A DNA stretch of 64,000 nucleotides from DATDFB01 sp035276475 (GCA_035276475.1 DATELQ010000151.1:1-64000), one strand, 5' to 3'; positions 51,180-59,735 are shown, counted from the stretch's first letter. Translations and numbers: made by a program. The notes: generated by a model from the sequence alone, not told the origin.

Positions 51180-51480
51180 GTGCTACACGCCCGTGTAGCA
51201 CTGCTACACACCCCGCGTGCACGTGCTACACGCCCGTGTATCACCGCTACACACCCCGCGTGTCCATGCTACACGCCTGTGTAGCAATGCTACACAGCCC
51301 GCGTGTCCGTGCTACACGCCCGTGTAGCACTGCTACACACCCCGCGTGCACGTGCTACACGCCTGTGTAGCACCGCTACACACCCCGCGTGCACGTGCTA
51401 CGAGGCTGTGTAGCATTGCTACACACCCCGCGTGCACGTGCGCCGAGGCCGCGCAGCATTGCTGCGCGGCCTGCGTGCAT
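51180..51480. repeat. Seven tandem 43-bp palindromic repeats
   Basis: Seven contiguous 43-bp units start at 51180, 51223, 51266, 51309, 51352, 51395 and 51438. Units 1 and 4 are identical. Each unit is two diverged half-repeats beginning TGCTACAC. It contains a 9-bp palindrome around CC (TGCTACACG/CGTGTAGCA) and a second hairpin, GTGTAGC/GCTACAC, across the half boundary with a 3-base loop. In unit 7 both arms of this second hairpin have changed together (GCGCAGC/GCTGCGC, extended to 11 bp). The array lies between two convergent genes; no unique spacers are present. Confidence 0.92.
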
Positions 51481-51490
51481 GTCTCCCCGC

Positions 51491-53149
51491 TCACTCCACC
51501 CTCTTCGCCTCCTGGTCGAACCCGCCCTGATGGAGAATCGCCTTCGTCACGCGCCCGGTGGCGTCCGTGACGAACGTGAGCTGCGCGTCGACCGCCTTGA
51601 GGAAGAAGTCGCGCTCGGTCTCGGGGAAGATCTCGAACCGCGGCTGCGCCGTCGCTTGCGCGAAGAGCTGCTTGCCCTCGCGCGTGACTGTGATCGCGAA
51701 CGTCGGCGAGAGCTGGTACTTGCCGACGTAACGCTCCAGCACGGCCGGATCGACCGAGATCTCCTTCCGCTCCCTCGGCGCGGCGGGCGATCCCTCGATC
51801 CGTTTGGCGCGATGGTCGCCGTTCTGATGGAGGACCAAGCCGTCGCCGTCGAACGTGATCTGCGCGTCGACCACCTTGTAGAAGAACTTCGTCTCACTCT
51901 CGGGGAAGAGCTCGAGCTTCGGCTGCCCGGTCAGCTGCGCGTACAAATGGCTGCCGTCGCGCGTGATGCGGAAAATCGCGTTCGGCGCAAGCTCGTAGAG
52001 GCCGACGTAACGCTCCAGTACTTTCGGATCGACTTGTTTCGGCGGCTGCGCGAGCGGCGTGGACGGATCGAGCAGATGCCGTCCGATGTCGTCGACCCCG
52101 TCGTCCGTGGACGTGTTGGAGAGCACGACCACGCCGGTCCGGTTCTTCGGATCGAAGCCGACGAAGGAGCGGTAGCCGCCGGTGCCGCCGTTGTGCAAGA
52201 CGAGCTCACGGCCGTCGTCCGCGGTGATGATGTGCCAGGCCAGCGCCACCTGCAGATGCGGTCTCGGCGTCGGTCGGCGCGTGGCCAGCATAGACGCCAT
52301 GGCCGGCGCCAGCGGCGTCGGGGTGAGGCCGAGGTTCGCGGAGAGGAACGTCAGAAGATCGTTCGCCGTCGAGCGCAGCGCGCCGGCACCGGACAGCGTT
52401 GGCAAGTCCCAATTCGGCGTGCGCTCCCGCCGCGCGTCGTGGCCGGTGGCGAGGCGTTTCCGCATCGAGTCGGAGAGCGCGATTGACGTGCTCTTCATCG
52501 ACAGCGGAGCGGTGATGCGTGTGCGCACCAGCGTCTCGTAATCCATCCCCGCGCGCCGCGCCAGCGCGTGGCCGAGCAGACCCACGCCGAGGTTCGAGTA
52601 GTCGTACTGCGCGCCGGGATCGCGCGGCAGCTCGTAGCCGGCGAGAAACTCGTAGAGCTGCGCGACGGTGTAGTCGGCGTACGGATTGTGCAGATCCTTC
52701 GGCACGTGATTGGGTGGAAAACTCGGCAGCGCCGCGGTGTGCGTCGCCAGATCGACGAGCCGGATCGGCTTCCCGCCGTGCGCCGGCACCTTCGTTCCGG
52801 CCGGAAGGTACTTCGCCACCGGATCGTCGAGCGCCACTTCGCCGCGCCGCACCGCGTCGGCGAGCAGCAGCGACGTAAAGACCTTCGTCACCGAGCCGAT
52901 CTCGAACACCGTGTCGCCGTCCAGCGGCCCCTTGTCATCGCGATCGGTGCTGCCATAGGCGACGATGCGCCGCCGCCCCGAGGGCTCGATCACGCCGACG
53001 ACGATGCCCACCCCCTGCTTCTGCACGTCGGTGCGGTCGACGAGGATCTTGCGGATCTCCGCGTCGCTCGGGATCGGCGGCGGCGCCGCGGGGAGGCACG
53101 CCGCCGCGAGCACAACCGCGAGAAGGGCAGGAATGACGCGCTTCAGCAT
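51491..53149 (-). CDS. Class C beta-lactamase-fold serine hydrolase with two DUF3471-like repeats
   Basis: The 552-residue lipoprotein (leader AVVLAAACLPAA) has a serine beta-lactamase/esterase domain: nucleophile motif SVTK near residue 86, YSN in AQYDYSNLG, and HNGGTGG in place of KTG. Two C-terminal repeats of about 85 residues (VLERYVGLYELAP, VLERYVGKYQLSP) are DUF3471-like lipocalin-type domains, nearly duplicated. It may be a periplasmic peptidase or esterase rather than a drug-resistance enzyme. Confidence 0.9.
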   Translation of the reverse strand: MLKRVIPALLAVVLAAACLPAAPPPIPSDAEIRKILVDRTDVQKQGVGIVVGVIEPSGRRRIVAYGSTDRDDKGPLDGDTVFEIGSVTKVFTSLLLADAVRRGEVALDDPVAKYLPAGTKVPAHGGKPIRLVDLATHTAALPSFPPNHVPKDLHNPYADYTVAQLYEFLAGYELPRDPGAQYDYSNLGVGLLGHALARRAGMDYETLVRTRITAPLSMKSTSIALSDSMRKRLATGHDARRERTPNWDLPTLSGAGALRSTANDLLTFLSANLGLTPTPLAPAMASMLATRRPTPRPHLQVALAWHIITADDGRELVLHNGGTGGYRSFVGFDPKNRTGVVVLSNTSTDDGVDDIGRHLLDPSTPLAQPPKQVDPKVLERYVGLYELAPNAIFRITRDGSHLYAQLTGQPKLELFPESETKFFYKVVDAQITFDGDGLVLHQNGDHRAKRIEGSPAAPRERKEISVDPAVLERYVGKYQLSPTFAITVTREGKQLFAQATAQPRFEIFPETERDFFLKAVDAQLTFVTDATGRVTKAILHQGGFDQEAKRVE

Positions 53150-53193
53150 GCCGACACTTTAATGCGGGCAGCGACATTGCACCACACGCAAAC

Positions 53194-54351
53194 ATGCGTG
53201 CCATGACCTATCGCGCCCCGTTCCGGGTCCGCGTCGACGACAAGCCCGAACCCGAGCTCCTCCACCCCAACGACGCCATCGTCCGCGTCACCCGCGCGGC
53301 CATCTGCGGCTCCGACATCCACCTCTACCACGGCCTCATGCCCGACCTCCGCGTCGGCACCACCTTCGGGCACGAGACCGTCGGCATCGTCGAGGAAGTC
53401 GGCGCCGAGGTCGACAACTTGAAGCCCGGCGACAAAGTCATGATCCCGTTCAACGTCTGCTGCGGCTTCTGCTGGTTCTGTTCGCGCGGGCTCTACGGCA
53501 ACTGCCACAACGTCAACCCGAACGCCACCGCCGTCGGCGGCATCTACGGCTACTCGCACACCTGCGGCGGCTACGACGGCGGGCAGGCCGAGTACGTGCG
53601 CGTCCCGTACGCGAACTTCGGGCCGATGAAAGTGCCGGAGGACATCAGCGACGACGACGCCCTCCTCCTCACCGACGCCCTTCCGACCGGCTACTTCGCC
53701 GCGCAACTCGGCGACATCCGCGAAGGCGACACCGTCCTCATCTTCGGCGCCGGTCCGATCGGCATCTTCGCGGCGCGCTCGGCGTGGCTCATGGGTGCGG
53801 GGCGCGTCATCGTCACCGACCACCTCGACTACCGGCTCGACTTCGTCGGCCGCTGGGCGCCGGCGGAGACGGTGAACTTCGCCGAGCTCAAAGACCCCGT
53901 CGTCTACTTCAAGAAAATCACCGACTACCTCGGCGCCGACGTCGCCATCGACGCCGTCGGTTGCGATGCCTACGGCAGCGCCGTGCAGTCGCTCTTCGGC
54001 GAGCGGTTGAAACTGCAGGCCGGCAACTCCGTCGCCTTCCACTGGGCCGTCAACTCCGTGCGCAAGGCCGGCACCGTCGTCATCATCGGCGCCTACGGTC
54101 CTCCATACAACCTCGCCCCCCTCGGCAGCATCATGAACAAAGGGCTGACCATCCGCGCGAACCAGTGCCCGGTCAAGCGACAGTGGCCGCGCCTTCTCGA
54201 GCACATCCGCGCCGGCCGCATCAAGCCGAGCGAGATCCTCACCCACCGCTTCGCCCTCGAGGACATCGCCGAGGGCTACCACGTCTTCACCAGCAAACTC
54301 GATGGCTGCATCAAGCCGGTCATCGTTCCGAACGGGAGGAGCCATGCCTGA
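53194..54351 (+). CDS. Zinc-dependent alcohol dehydrogenase, formaldehyde-dehydrogenase-like
   Basis: The 385-residue medium-chain dehydrogenase has the catalytic zinc site (AAICGSDIHLYHG, GHETVGIVEEVG), the structural zinc cysteines (CCGFCWFCSRGLYGNC), and the NAD fold FGAGPIGIFAARSAW. The insertion pattern after DYLGADVAIDAVGCDAYGS and the large loop match glutathione-independent formaldehyde dehydrogenase-like enzymes. It could oxidise formaldehyde made by XoxF, but it is 25 kb away and the link is an inference. The following small gene overlaps it by 8 bases. Confidence 0.9.
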   Translation: MRAMTYRAPFRVRVDDKPEPELLHPNDAIVRVTRAAICGSDIHLYHGLMPDLRVGTTFGHETVGIVEEVGAEVDNLKPGDKVMIPFNVCCGFCWFCSRGLYGNCHNVNPNATAVGGIYGYSHTCGGYDGGQAEYVRVPYANFGPMKVPEDISDDDALLLTDALPTGYFAAQLGDIREGDTVLIFGAGPIGIFAARSAWLMGAGRVIVTDHLDYRLDFVGRWAPAETVNFAELKDPVVYFKKITDYLGADVAIDAVGCDAYGSAVQSLFGERLKLQAGNSVAFHWAVNSVRKAGTVVIIGAYGPPYNLAPLGSIMNKGLTIRANQCPVKRQWPRLLEHIRAGRIKPSEILTHRFALEDIAEGYHVFTSKLDGCIKPVIVPNGRSHA

Positions 54352-54850
54352 ATCGAAGCGAACCTTGGGCGAGGACCCGGTGCCGGTGCCGAGCCACACG
54401 AACGAGCACGTACCGGTCGACGTCCGCAGCATCAGCGGCTGGGGCGCCGATCTCGATCCGGCCAACCGCCCCTCCGTGCCGCGCGAGCTCCCGTCGAACG
54501 TCACCACGGTGCGCGGCGACGTGCGCCACCGGCAGCAGCCGCGGTCGAAGATCCATCAGTCGAACGAGCATCCCGACCTCACGCCGGTCTTCGGCGAGAC
54601 CGTCGCGCCGGGCGGCGTGAGCGGCGCGTTGCGCGACTACGCGTATCAGTTCGGCGAAGCCACGAACCGCCATTGGATGACGCTGATGCTGGCGGACCGG
54701 CTCGACGTCTACACGACCTTAGCCGCGGACCTGCTGCGGGGCGACGGTACGCGCAGCGACGGCGCGCGCAAGCAGCGCGCCCTGATCGCGGGCGGCGCGG
54801 TCGTCGGCGCGATCGCGCTCGGCGTATGGCTCGCGCGGCGGCGAGCGTAG
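54344..54850 (+). CDS. Small hypothetical protein with C-terminal membrane segment
   Basis: The 168-residue protein has a long, Pro/Arg/Asp-rich hydrophilic N-terminus and a single C-terminal hydrophobic stretch (RALIAGGAVVGAIALGVWLARRR), so it may be tail-anchored. An excellent GGGAGGAG site precedes the ATG, which overlaps the dehydrogenase gene. I recognise no family. Confidence 0.65.
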   Translation: MPESKRTLGEDPVPVPSHTNEHVPVDVRSISGWGADLDPANRPSVPRELPSNVTTVRGDVRHRQQPRSKIHQSNEHPDLTPVFGETVAPGGVSGALRDYAYQFGEATNRHWMTLMLADRLDVYTTLAADLLRGDGTRSDGARKQRALIAGGAVVGAIALGVWLARRRA

Positions 54851-54857
54851 CCTCCAG

Positions 54858-55880
54858 CTATTTCCGCGCCGCTTGCGGCTCCTCCAAGGTGAGGAACTTC
54901 CGGATCGTCTCGGCCCGTTGCCGGGCGTCGCGCTCCTTCTCCTCGAAGCGCTCCACGAGCCATTCGTGGCCGCGGCGGCGCTCGCTCTCGGCGAGGCGCG
55001 CCGACAGCCGGGCGCTCTCCTCGAGCGTCTTGATCGCGCTCCAGAGCGCCTCCTCGAGCACGTCGCTCTGCGCGTCGAGCATCGTCTCCGGCGAGAAGGC
55101 GTGGCCGACGCGGCAGCGGAAGCGGAGGTAATCGCCGTCCTCGATCTCCCACAGCACGCCGCCGCAGTCGGGGCAGGAGTACGCCGAGGGCTTTCCCGGC
55201 CGGTCGTCCTCCTGCATCGTCTTCGGATCGAGCGCAATGATCTTCTTTTCCATGGCCATCATCTCCAGGTCGGCCACCATCTCGTGCGTGGCGCACGGCG
55301 CGGTGACGCATTCGATGACCTTCGCGGCGATCCCGGCGAGCGGCAGAACGAAGTCGACCTTCACGTACTCGATCACGTTCTGCGGCATCGACGGGTAGAC
55401 CGCATCGTCCGGATCCTGCACGATCGTCGTGCCGCCGGCCCTCTTCACCGCGAGCATCCCGGCCGTCCCGTCGTCGAGGTTCCCGGTGAGGATCACGCCG
55501 ATGCAGCGCGACCGGTACGCCAGCGCGGCGCTGCGGAAGAGGGGATCGATGGCCGGACGGTGGCGGTTCTCGCGCGCTCCTTTCGACAGCCGCAGCGTCT
55601 TGTCCTCTTCGACGAGGACGTGATGGTCGGGCGGCGCGGTGTAGATCCGGCCGGCGCGGAGGCGCTCGCCGTCGTGCGCTTCCTGCGCCGGAAGGCGGCC
55701 GTGGCGGCTGAGGATCTGCGGCAAGAGCGACGGCGAGTCGGCGGCGACGTGCAGCACGACGACGACCGGCGCGGGGAAGTCGGGAGGCAGCGCTTCGACC
55801 AGCTTCATGAGCGCTTCGACGCCGCCGGCCGAGGTGCCTACCACAACGAGTCTGTCCGGCACTGTCCGGTACCGTAGCAA
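54858..55880 (-). CDS. CheB-type protein-glutamate methylesterase without receiver domain
   Basis: The 340-residue protein has a CheB methylesterase domain (residues 10-190) with the triad regions VVGTSAGGVEAL, VVVLHVAADS and LTGNLDDGTAGM. A C-terminal part has a zinc-ribbon-like CPDCGG...CRVGHAFS and a coiled coil. It lacks the N-terminal receiver of classical CheB. It is divergent from the CheB-CheR fusion gene, 35 bases apart. No chemoreceptors or CheA are in the window, so it probably serves a non-motility signalling system. Confidence 0.88.
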   Translation of the reverse strand: MLRYRTVPDRLVVVGTSAGGVEALMKLVEALPPDFPAPVVVVLHVAADSPSLLPQILSRHGRLPAQEAHDGERLRAGRIYTAPPDHHVLVEEDKTLRLSKGARENRHRPAIDPLFRSAALAYRSRCIGVILTGNLDDGTAGMLAVKRAGGTTIVQDPDDAVYPSMPQNVIEYVKVDFVLPLAGIAAKVIECVTAPCATHEMVADLEMMAMEKKIIALDPKTMQEDDRPGKPSAYSCPDCGGVLWEIEDGDYLRFRCRVGHAFSPETMLDAQSDVLEEALWSAIKTLEESARLSARLAESERRRGHEWLVERFEEKERDARQRAETIRKFLTLEEPQAARK

Positions 55881-55915
55881 GAGGTACGCCGTAAAAGACT
55901 AGAATCCAGATCAAA

Positions 55916-58519
55916 ATGGCCGGAACCAGCACGAAAAAGCGCCGTACGGCGGTGAAGAAGAGTGCACCGCGACAGCCCCCCGCCGCCCCTCCGTCGACCG
56001 CCTTGCAGCAGTACGCGCAGTCGATCTTCCCGATCGTCGGCGTCGGCGCCTCGGCCGGCGGCATCGAGGCGGTGACGACGCTGCTGCGCGAGTTGCCCGA
56101 GAAGCCCGGCGTCGCCGTCGTCATCATCCAGCACCAGGAAGCGAAGCGCGTCAGCGGCATCACGCACGTCTTCGCACGGGCCACGACCCTTCCGGTCACC
56201 GAGGCGCAGGACAACGAGGAGGTGCGCGTCGACCACGTCTATGTCGTGCCGCCGTACGCCGACCTGACCATCAGCGGCGGCGTGCTCCGCCTCGGCGCGC
56301 GGGAGACGCGCGCGACCCTGCCCATAGATCTCTTCTTCGAGTCGCTGGCCGAGGACCAGGGGAGCCGCGCCATCGGCGTGGTCCTCTCCGGCGCGGCCTC
56401 GGACGGCGCGCGCGGCATGAAGGCCATCAAAGCCGAGGGAGGCATCACCTTCGCCCAGGACGAGTCGGCGCGCTTCGACAGCATGCCCCACGCCGCGGTC
56501 GGCGCCGGCGCGGTCGACTTCATCCTCCCCCCCGACAAGATCGCCAAGGAGCTCGTCCGCATCGCCCACCACTCCTACGTCGCCGGCGGCGCGGACGGCG
56601 CGACGGGCCGGATCCCGCCGGCGGAGCTGACGAAGATCTTCGCCCTCCTCAACGCCTCGCACGACGTCGACTTCACCCACTACAAGCCGGCCACGCTGGA
56701 GCGCCGCGTGCGCCGGCGCATGCTCCTCAACCACGTCGAGACGGTCAACCAATACCTCGACTTCATCGGCGGTCATCCGCAGGAGCTCGAGCTTCTCTAC
56801 TCCGACATCCTCATCCGCGTCACCGGCTTCTTCCGCGACGCGGAGGTCTTCGAGGCGCTGAAGAACGACATCATCCCGGAGCTCCTGCGCAACCGCGAGC
56901 CCGACTCGCCGCTGCGCGTGTGGGTCCCGGGCTGCGCCACCGGCGAAGAGGTCTACTCGCTGGCCATCTGTTTTCTCGAAGCGGTGCAGGACGGCTTTTC
57001 GTGTCCGATCCAGATCTTCGGCACCGACATCAGCAACGTGGCCATCGACCGCGCCCGCGCCGGAGCGTATCCGGAGAGCGCCGTGGCCGACATCGCGCCC
57101 GAGCGGCTGCGGCGCTTCTTCACGCGCAGCGACGGCGGCGTGCGCGTGACGAAGGCCGTGCGCGACTGCTGCATCTTCGCGCGCCAGGACCTGACCAAAG
57201 ACCCGCCGTTCTCGAAGCTGGATCTCATCTCCTGCCGCAACGTGCTGATCTACCTCGGGGCGGTGCTGCAGCGGCGGGTGATGTCGATCTTCCACTACGC
57301 GCTGCGCACCGAGGGGTATCTGCTCCTCGGCAGCTCCGAGGCGATGAGCAGCTACAACGACCTCTTCGCCATCGTCGACCGCAAGCACAAGATCTACCAC
57401 AAGCGCCCGGTCATGAATCACCGCATGGCCGTCGACTTCGCGCCGCCGTCGTCGCGCGAGGCGCGCGCGCCGGCCGAGGTGCGCGACGGCGAGGTCGTCA
57501 CCGCCACCAACGTCATGCGCGAGGCCGACCGCGTCCTCCTGGCGCGCTTCTCCCCTTCCGGCGTCGTGGTCAACGAGAGCCTGGAGATCGTGCAGTTCCG
57601 CGGCCGCACCAGCCCTTATCTCGAGCCGGCGCCCGGCACGGCCAGCTTCAATCTCCTGAAGATGGCCCGCGAGGGACTCCTCGCCGAGATCCGCACCGCG
57701 CTCCACACCGCGCGGCGAAAAGACATGCCCGTTCGCCGCAGCGGCGTGCACGTGAAGACGAACGGCCACTCCATCGTCGTCGACGTCGAGGTCATCCCCT
57801 TCACCGGCGTGGCCCGCGACCGCTATTACGCCGTGCTCTTCGAGCCGGCGCCCGTGCCTGTGCGCGAGCCGAAGGGAAAACGCGGCGCCAAGAAAACGCC
57901 CGAGGACCTGCGCGAGCTCGCGCGGCTCAAGCGCGAGCTCGAAGCGACGCGCGAGTACCTGCAGTCGATCATCGAAGAGCAGGAGGCCATGAACGAGGAG
58001 CTCCGCTCCGCCAACGAGGAGATCCAGTCGTCGAACGAGGAGCTGCAGAGCACGAACGAGGAGCTGGAGACCGCCAAGGAGGAGCTGCAGTCATCGAACG
58101 AGGAGCTGACCACGCTCAACGAGGAGCTGGAGAACCGCAACGAGGAGTTGGCGCTGCTCAACAACGACTTGAGCAATCTCCTGGCCTCGCTCGAGATCGG
58201 CGTGATCATGCTCGACGGCGGCATGCGCATCCGCCGCTGCAACGCCGCCGCGCAGCGCGTGCTCAATCTCCTGCCGACGGACATCGGCCGCTCCATCGCC
58301 GACATGAAGACGACGCTCGTGCTCGAGGACCTCGACAAGCTGATCGCCTCGGTGATCGACAACCTGGAAGTGCGCGAGATGACGGTGCAGGATCGCAACG
58401 GGCGGTGGTACTCGCTGCGCGTCCGCCCCTACAAGACGATGGACAACAAGATCGACGGCGCCGTGATGGTAGTGATCGACGTCGATCAGCTGCGGCGGGC
58501 GGTGGGGGTGCGGGACTAG
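55916..58519 (+). CDS. CheB-CheR fusion with coiled coil and PAS domain
   Basis: The 867-residue protein has an N-terminal CheB domain (VGASAGGIEAV, VIIQHQEA, GAASDGARGM), then a CheR methyltransferase (residues about 215-490: LERRVRRRMLLNHV, WVPGCATGEEVYSLAI, FGTDISNVAIDRARAG). A middle region, a long Glu-rich coiled coil (residues about 680-760) and a C-terminal PAS domain (LLASLEIGVIMLDGGMRIRR) follow. Such fusions belong to signalling systems coupling receptor methylation to PAS sensing, often with hybrid kinases; none is nearby here. The gene is convergent with the XRE gene, with overlapping stops. Confidence 0.92.
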   Translation: MAGTSTKKRRTAVKKSAPRQPPAAPPSTALQQYAQSIFPIVGVGASAGGIEAVTTLLRELPEKPGVAVVIIQHQEAKRVSGITHVFARATTLPVTEAQDNEEVRVDHVYVVPPYADLTISGGVLRLGARETRATLPIDLFFESLAEDQGSRAIGVVLSGAASDGARGMKAIKAEGGITFAQDESARFDSMPHAAVGAGAVDFILPPDKIAKELVRIAHHSYVAGGADGATGRIPPAELTKIFALLNASHDVDFTHYKPATLERRVRRRMLLNHVETVNQYLDFIGGHPQELELLYSDILIRVTGFFRDAEVFEALKNDIIPELLRNREPDSPLRVWVPGCATGEEVYSLAICFLEAVQDGFSCPIQIFGTDISNVAIDRARAGAYPESAVADIAPERLRRFFTRSDGGVRVTKAVRDCCIFARQDLTKDPPFSKLDLISCRNVLIYLGAVLQRRVMSIFHYALRTEGYLLLGSSEAMSSYNDLFAIVDRKHKIYHKRPVMNHRMAVDFAPPSSREARAPAEVRDGEVVTATNVMREADRVLLARFSPSGVVVNESLEIVQFRGRTSPYLEPAPGTASFNLLKMAREGLLAEIRTALHTARRKDMPVRRSGVHVKTNGHSIVVDVEVIPFTGVARDRYYAVLFEPAPVPVREPKGKRGAKKTPEDLRELARLKRELEATREYLQSIIEEQEAMNEELRSANEEIQSSNEELQSTNEELETAKEELQSSNEELTTLNEELENRNEELALLNNDLSNLLASLEIGVIMLDGGMRIRRCNAAAQRVLNLLPTDIGRSIADMKTTLVLEDLDKLIASVIDNLEVREMTVQDRNGRWYSLRVRPYKTMDNKIDGAVMVVIDVDQLRRAVGVRD

Positions 58520-58965
58520 CGCTTCTTCACCAGACGCGCGCGCACCGACTCGATCTCTTCGCGCAGGAAGTCCATCTGCGCGAGCAGCTCTTCGACCTCG
58601 GTGGCCATGCTGTTGAGGTCCGCGCGCTTGCGCGTGCGCAGCTCGCGGCGCTCTTCGTTGAGCTGGCGCCAGAGCTTCGTACGCTCCCGCGTCTGCATGG
58701 CCGCGATGCGCGCGGCCAGCGCCGCGTCCCCTTCGCTGTCGTCGCTTTCCGTGAGGAGGTCGCCGGGCACCGCGTTCAGCACGCGCGCCAGCGTCAGGAA
58801 CAGTGATACGTCGATCGCCTGCTTGTCGCGTTCGACTCGTGAAAGGGTGGCCGCGCTGACATTTGCTTCGCCGGCAACATCGGCCAGCGACATCTGTCGG
58901 GCGACGCGGGCTTGTCGCAACTTCTCTCCGACCATGATGCTCATAGTAGCAAAGATTACGCTCAT
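58516..58965 (-). CDS. XRE-family HTH regulator with C-terminal coiled coil
   Basis: The 149-residue protein has an HTH_3 domain near residues 15-70 (LRQARVARQMSLADVAGEANVSAATLSRVERDKQ) and a Glu/Arg-rich coiled coil (RRELRTRKRADLNSMATEVEELLAQ). Three ATG starts are close together (58965, 58944, 58935). The first directly follows a tract of ten G on the coding strand, which forms the only ribosome-binding-like sequence. A slip in this tract would change translation of the first ATG but leave the others. Direct repeats upstream are candidate operators. Confidence 0.8.
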   Translation of the reverse strand: MSVIFATMSIMVGEKLRQARVARQMSLADVAGEANVSAATLSRVERDKQAIDVSLFLTLARVLNAVPGDLLTESDDSEGDAALAARIAAMQTRERTKLWRQLNEERRELRTRKRADLNSMATEVEELLAQMDFLREEIESVRARLVKKR

Positions 58966-58975
58966 CCCCCCCCCC
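58966..58975 (-). promoter_or_regulatory. Homopolymer of ten G upstream of the XRE start
   Basis: On the coding (minus) strand the sequence is AAGGGGGGGGGGATG. The tract overlaps the ribosome-binding position of the longest XRE form. Long G tracts of this size are slippage-prone in replication and are known phase-variation switches in other bacteria. Confidence 0.6.
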
Positions 58976-59023
58976 TTGCGCAATCTGTAACTACTTAGCA
59001 TACAATTTGCAATTGCTGTAACT
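58976..59023. promoter_or_regulatory. Direct repeat operator candidate with +strand promoter
   Basis: Two 17-base copies, TTGCGCAATCTGTAACT (58976) and TTGCAATTGCTGTAACT (59007), are spaced 31 bases apart, about three helical turns. The first begins with the palindrome TTGCGCAA, and the second holds GCAATTGC. A + strand -10 TACAAT (59001-59006) lies between them with a weak -35 TTGCGC (19-base spacer). An XRE dimer could bind both. Confidence 0.5.
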
Positions 59024-59214
59024 CGGCCGCCGATCGAACAGTTCTCCCGGCGCTCTGCTTTCGGCGGCCGTCGTTCTTTGGCGCGGTGGTGCGGACGGAC
59101 CTCCCACCACCGCGCGTCGCATCCGGCCGGCGGCCGTGCTCGCGGGCGATCCATCCGATGAAAAAAAGGGTGATAGAGCCGCTCGTTCGCGAACACGAGC
59201 CGCCGGCCTTTTTT
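59013..59214 (+). ncRNA. Candidate structured RNA with three perfect hairpins and T6 end
   Basis: No gene lies in this 200-base stretch. It has three perfect stems: 59024-59033 with 59061-59070 (10 bp), 59081-59091 with 59105-59115 (11 bp), and 59125-59134 with 59199-59208 (10 bp). T6 follows at 59209-59214. The + strand promoter candidate at 58976-59006 fits a start near 59013. On the minus strand the same region could be the 3' end of the receiver gene and the leader of the XRE gene, so the strand is not certain. It does not match 6S, tmRNA or RNase P by eye. Confidence 0.45.
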
Positions 59215-59593
59215 ACTGTTGCGCGCACTGCAACATCTGCGTGCGCAGGTCGGCCATCTCCAGCGGCTTCCGCCGCACGCACCAGACGCGCGCGATCTCT
59301 CGGCACTTGCGCAGGCGCGCCTCCCCCACCGCCGTCAACACGATCACTCGCCGCAAGAGGTGCGGCAATTTTTCCCCGAGGTGCTCGAGGACGGTGAAGC
59401 CGTCGACGCGCGGCATGACGAGGTCGAGGAGGATGACGTCGGGCTCTCCGTTGCCGTCGCCCAGCGCCCGGATCGCCCCATCGCCGTCCTCGGCCGTTCT
59501 GCTGGCGAATCCATCGTGCTCGCACACAGCGACGAGAAGCGAGCGGATGCCGGCGTCGTCCTCGACGATGAGGACGGTTGCTTTGGAGACCAT
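59213..59593 (-). CDS. Single-domain response regulator
   Basis: The 126-residue receiver has VEDDAGIRSLLV, the phosphorylation site in VILLDLVMPRVDG, the Thr in VIVLTAVGE and the Lys in VRRKPLEM. The ATG at 59593 (MVSKATVLIVEDD) is preferred over an upstream in-frame GTG-type start. It has no output domain. Its 3' end overlaps the T6 tract of the hairpin locus. Confidence 0.9.
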   Translation of the reverse strand: MVSKATVLIVEDDAGIRSLLVAVCEHDGFASRTAEDGDGAIRALGDGNGEPDVILLDLVMPRVDGFTVLEHLGEKLPHLLRRVIVLTAVGEARLRKCREIARVWCVRRKPLEMADLRTQMLQCAQQ

Positions 59594-59647
59594 GGGCGTT
59601 GCGCGGATGTTACGACATCCTTGCGGAATTTGCACGTGATGCAAATA

Positions 59648-59715
59648 GCGCTTAGCGATTCGCGCTTAGCGATTCGGCCCGCCCGCGTCCCTAACCGCCA
59701 ACCGCCAATCGCTAA
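59648..59715. repeat. Intergenic tandem and inverted short repeats
   Basis: Two tandem copies of GCGCTTAGCGATTC (59648-59661 and 59662-59675) are followed by an inverted copy of the core, AATCGCTAA (59707-59715), so either TTAGCGATT can pair with it. The tract CTAACCGCCAACCGCC lies between. It precedes the purine permease gene and may form its leader structure. Confidence 0.6.
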
Positions 59716-59735
59716 CCGCTAAACTGCGCCGTCCA

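Noticed and set aside
51180..51480. CRISPR-like array
   Set aside because: The repeats are contiguous, with no unique spacers and no cas genes nearby.
55838..57769. A 643-codon minus-strand open frame antisense to the CheB-CheR gene
   Set aside because: It has low-complexity Asp/Arg/Val content and no motif. The sense frame is clearly a CheB-CheR fusion.
59013..59214. 6S RNA, tmRNA or RNase P RNA
   Set aside because: The stems form three separate hairpins instead of one long rod with a central bubble, and no tmRNA tag or RNase P core motifs are recognisable.
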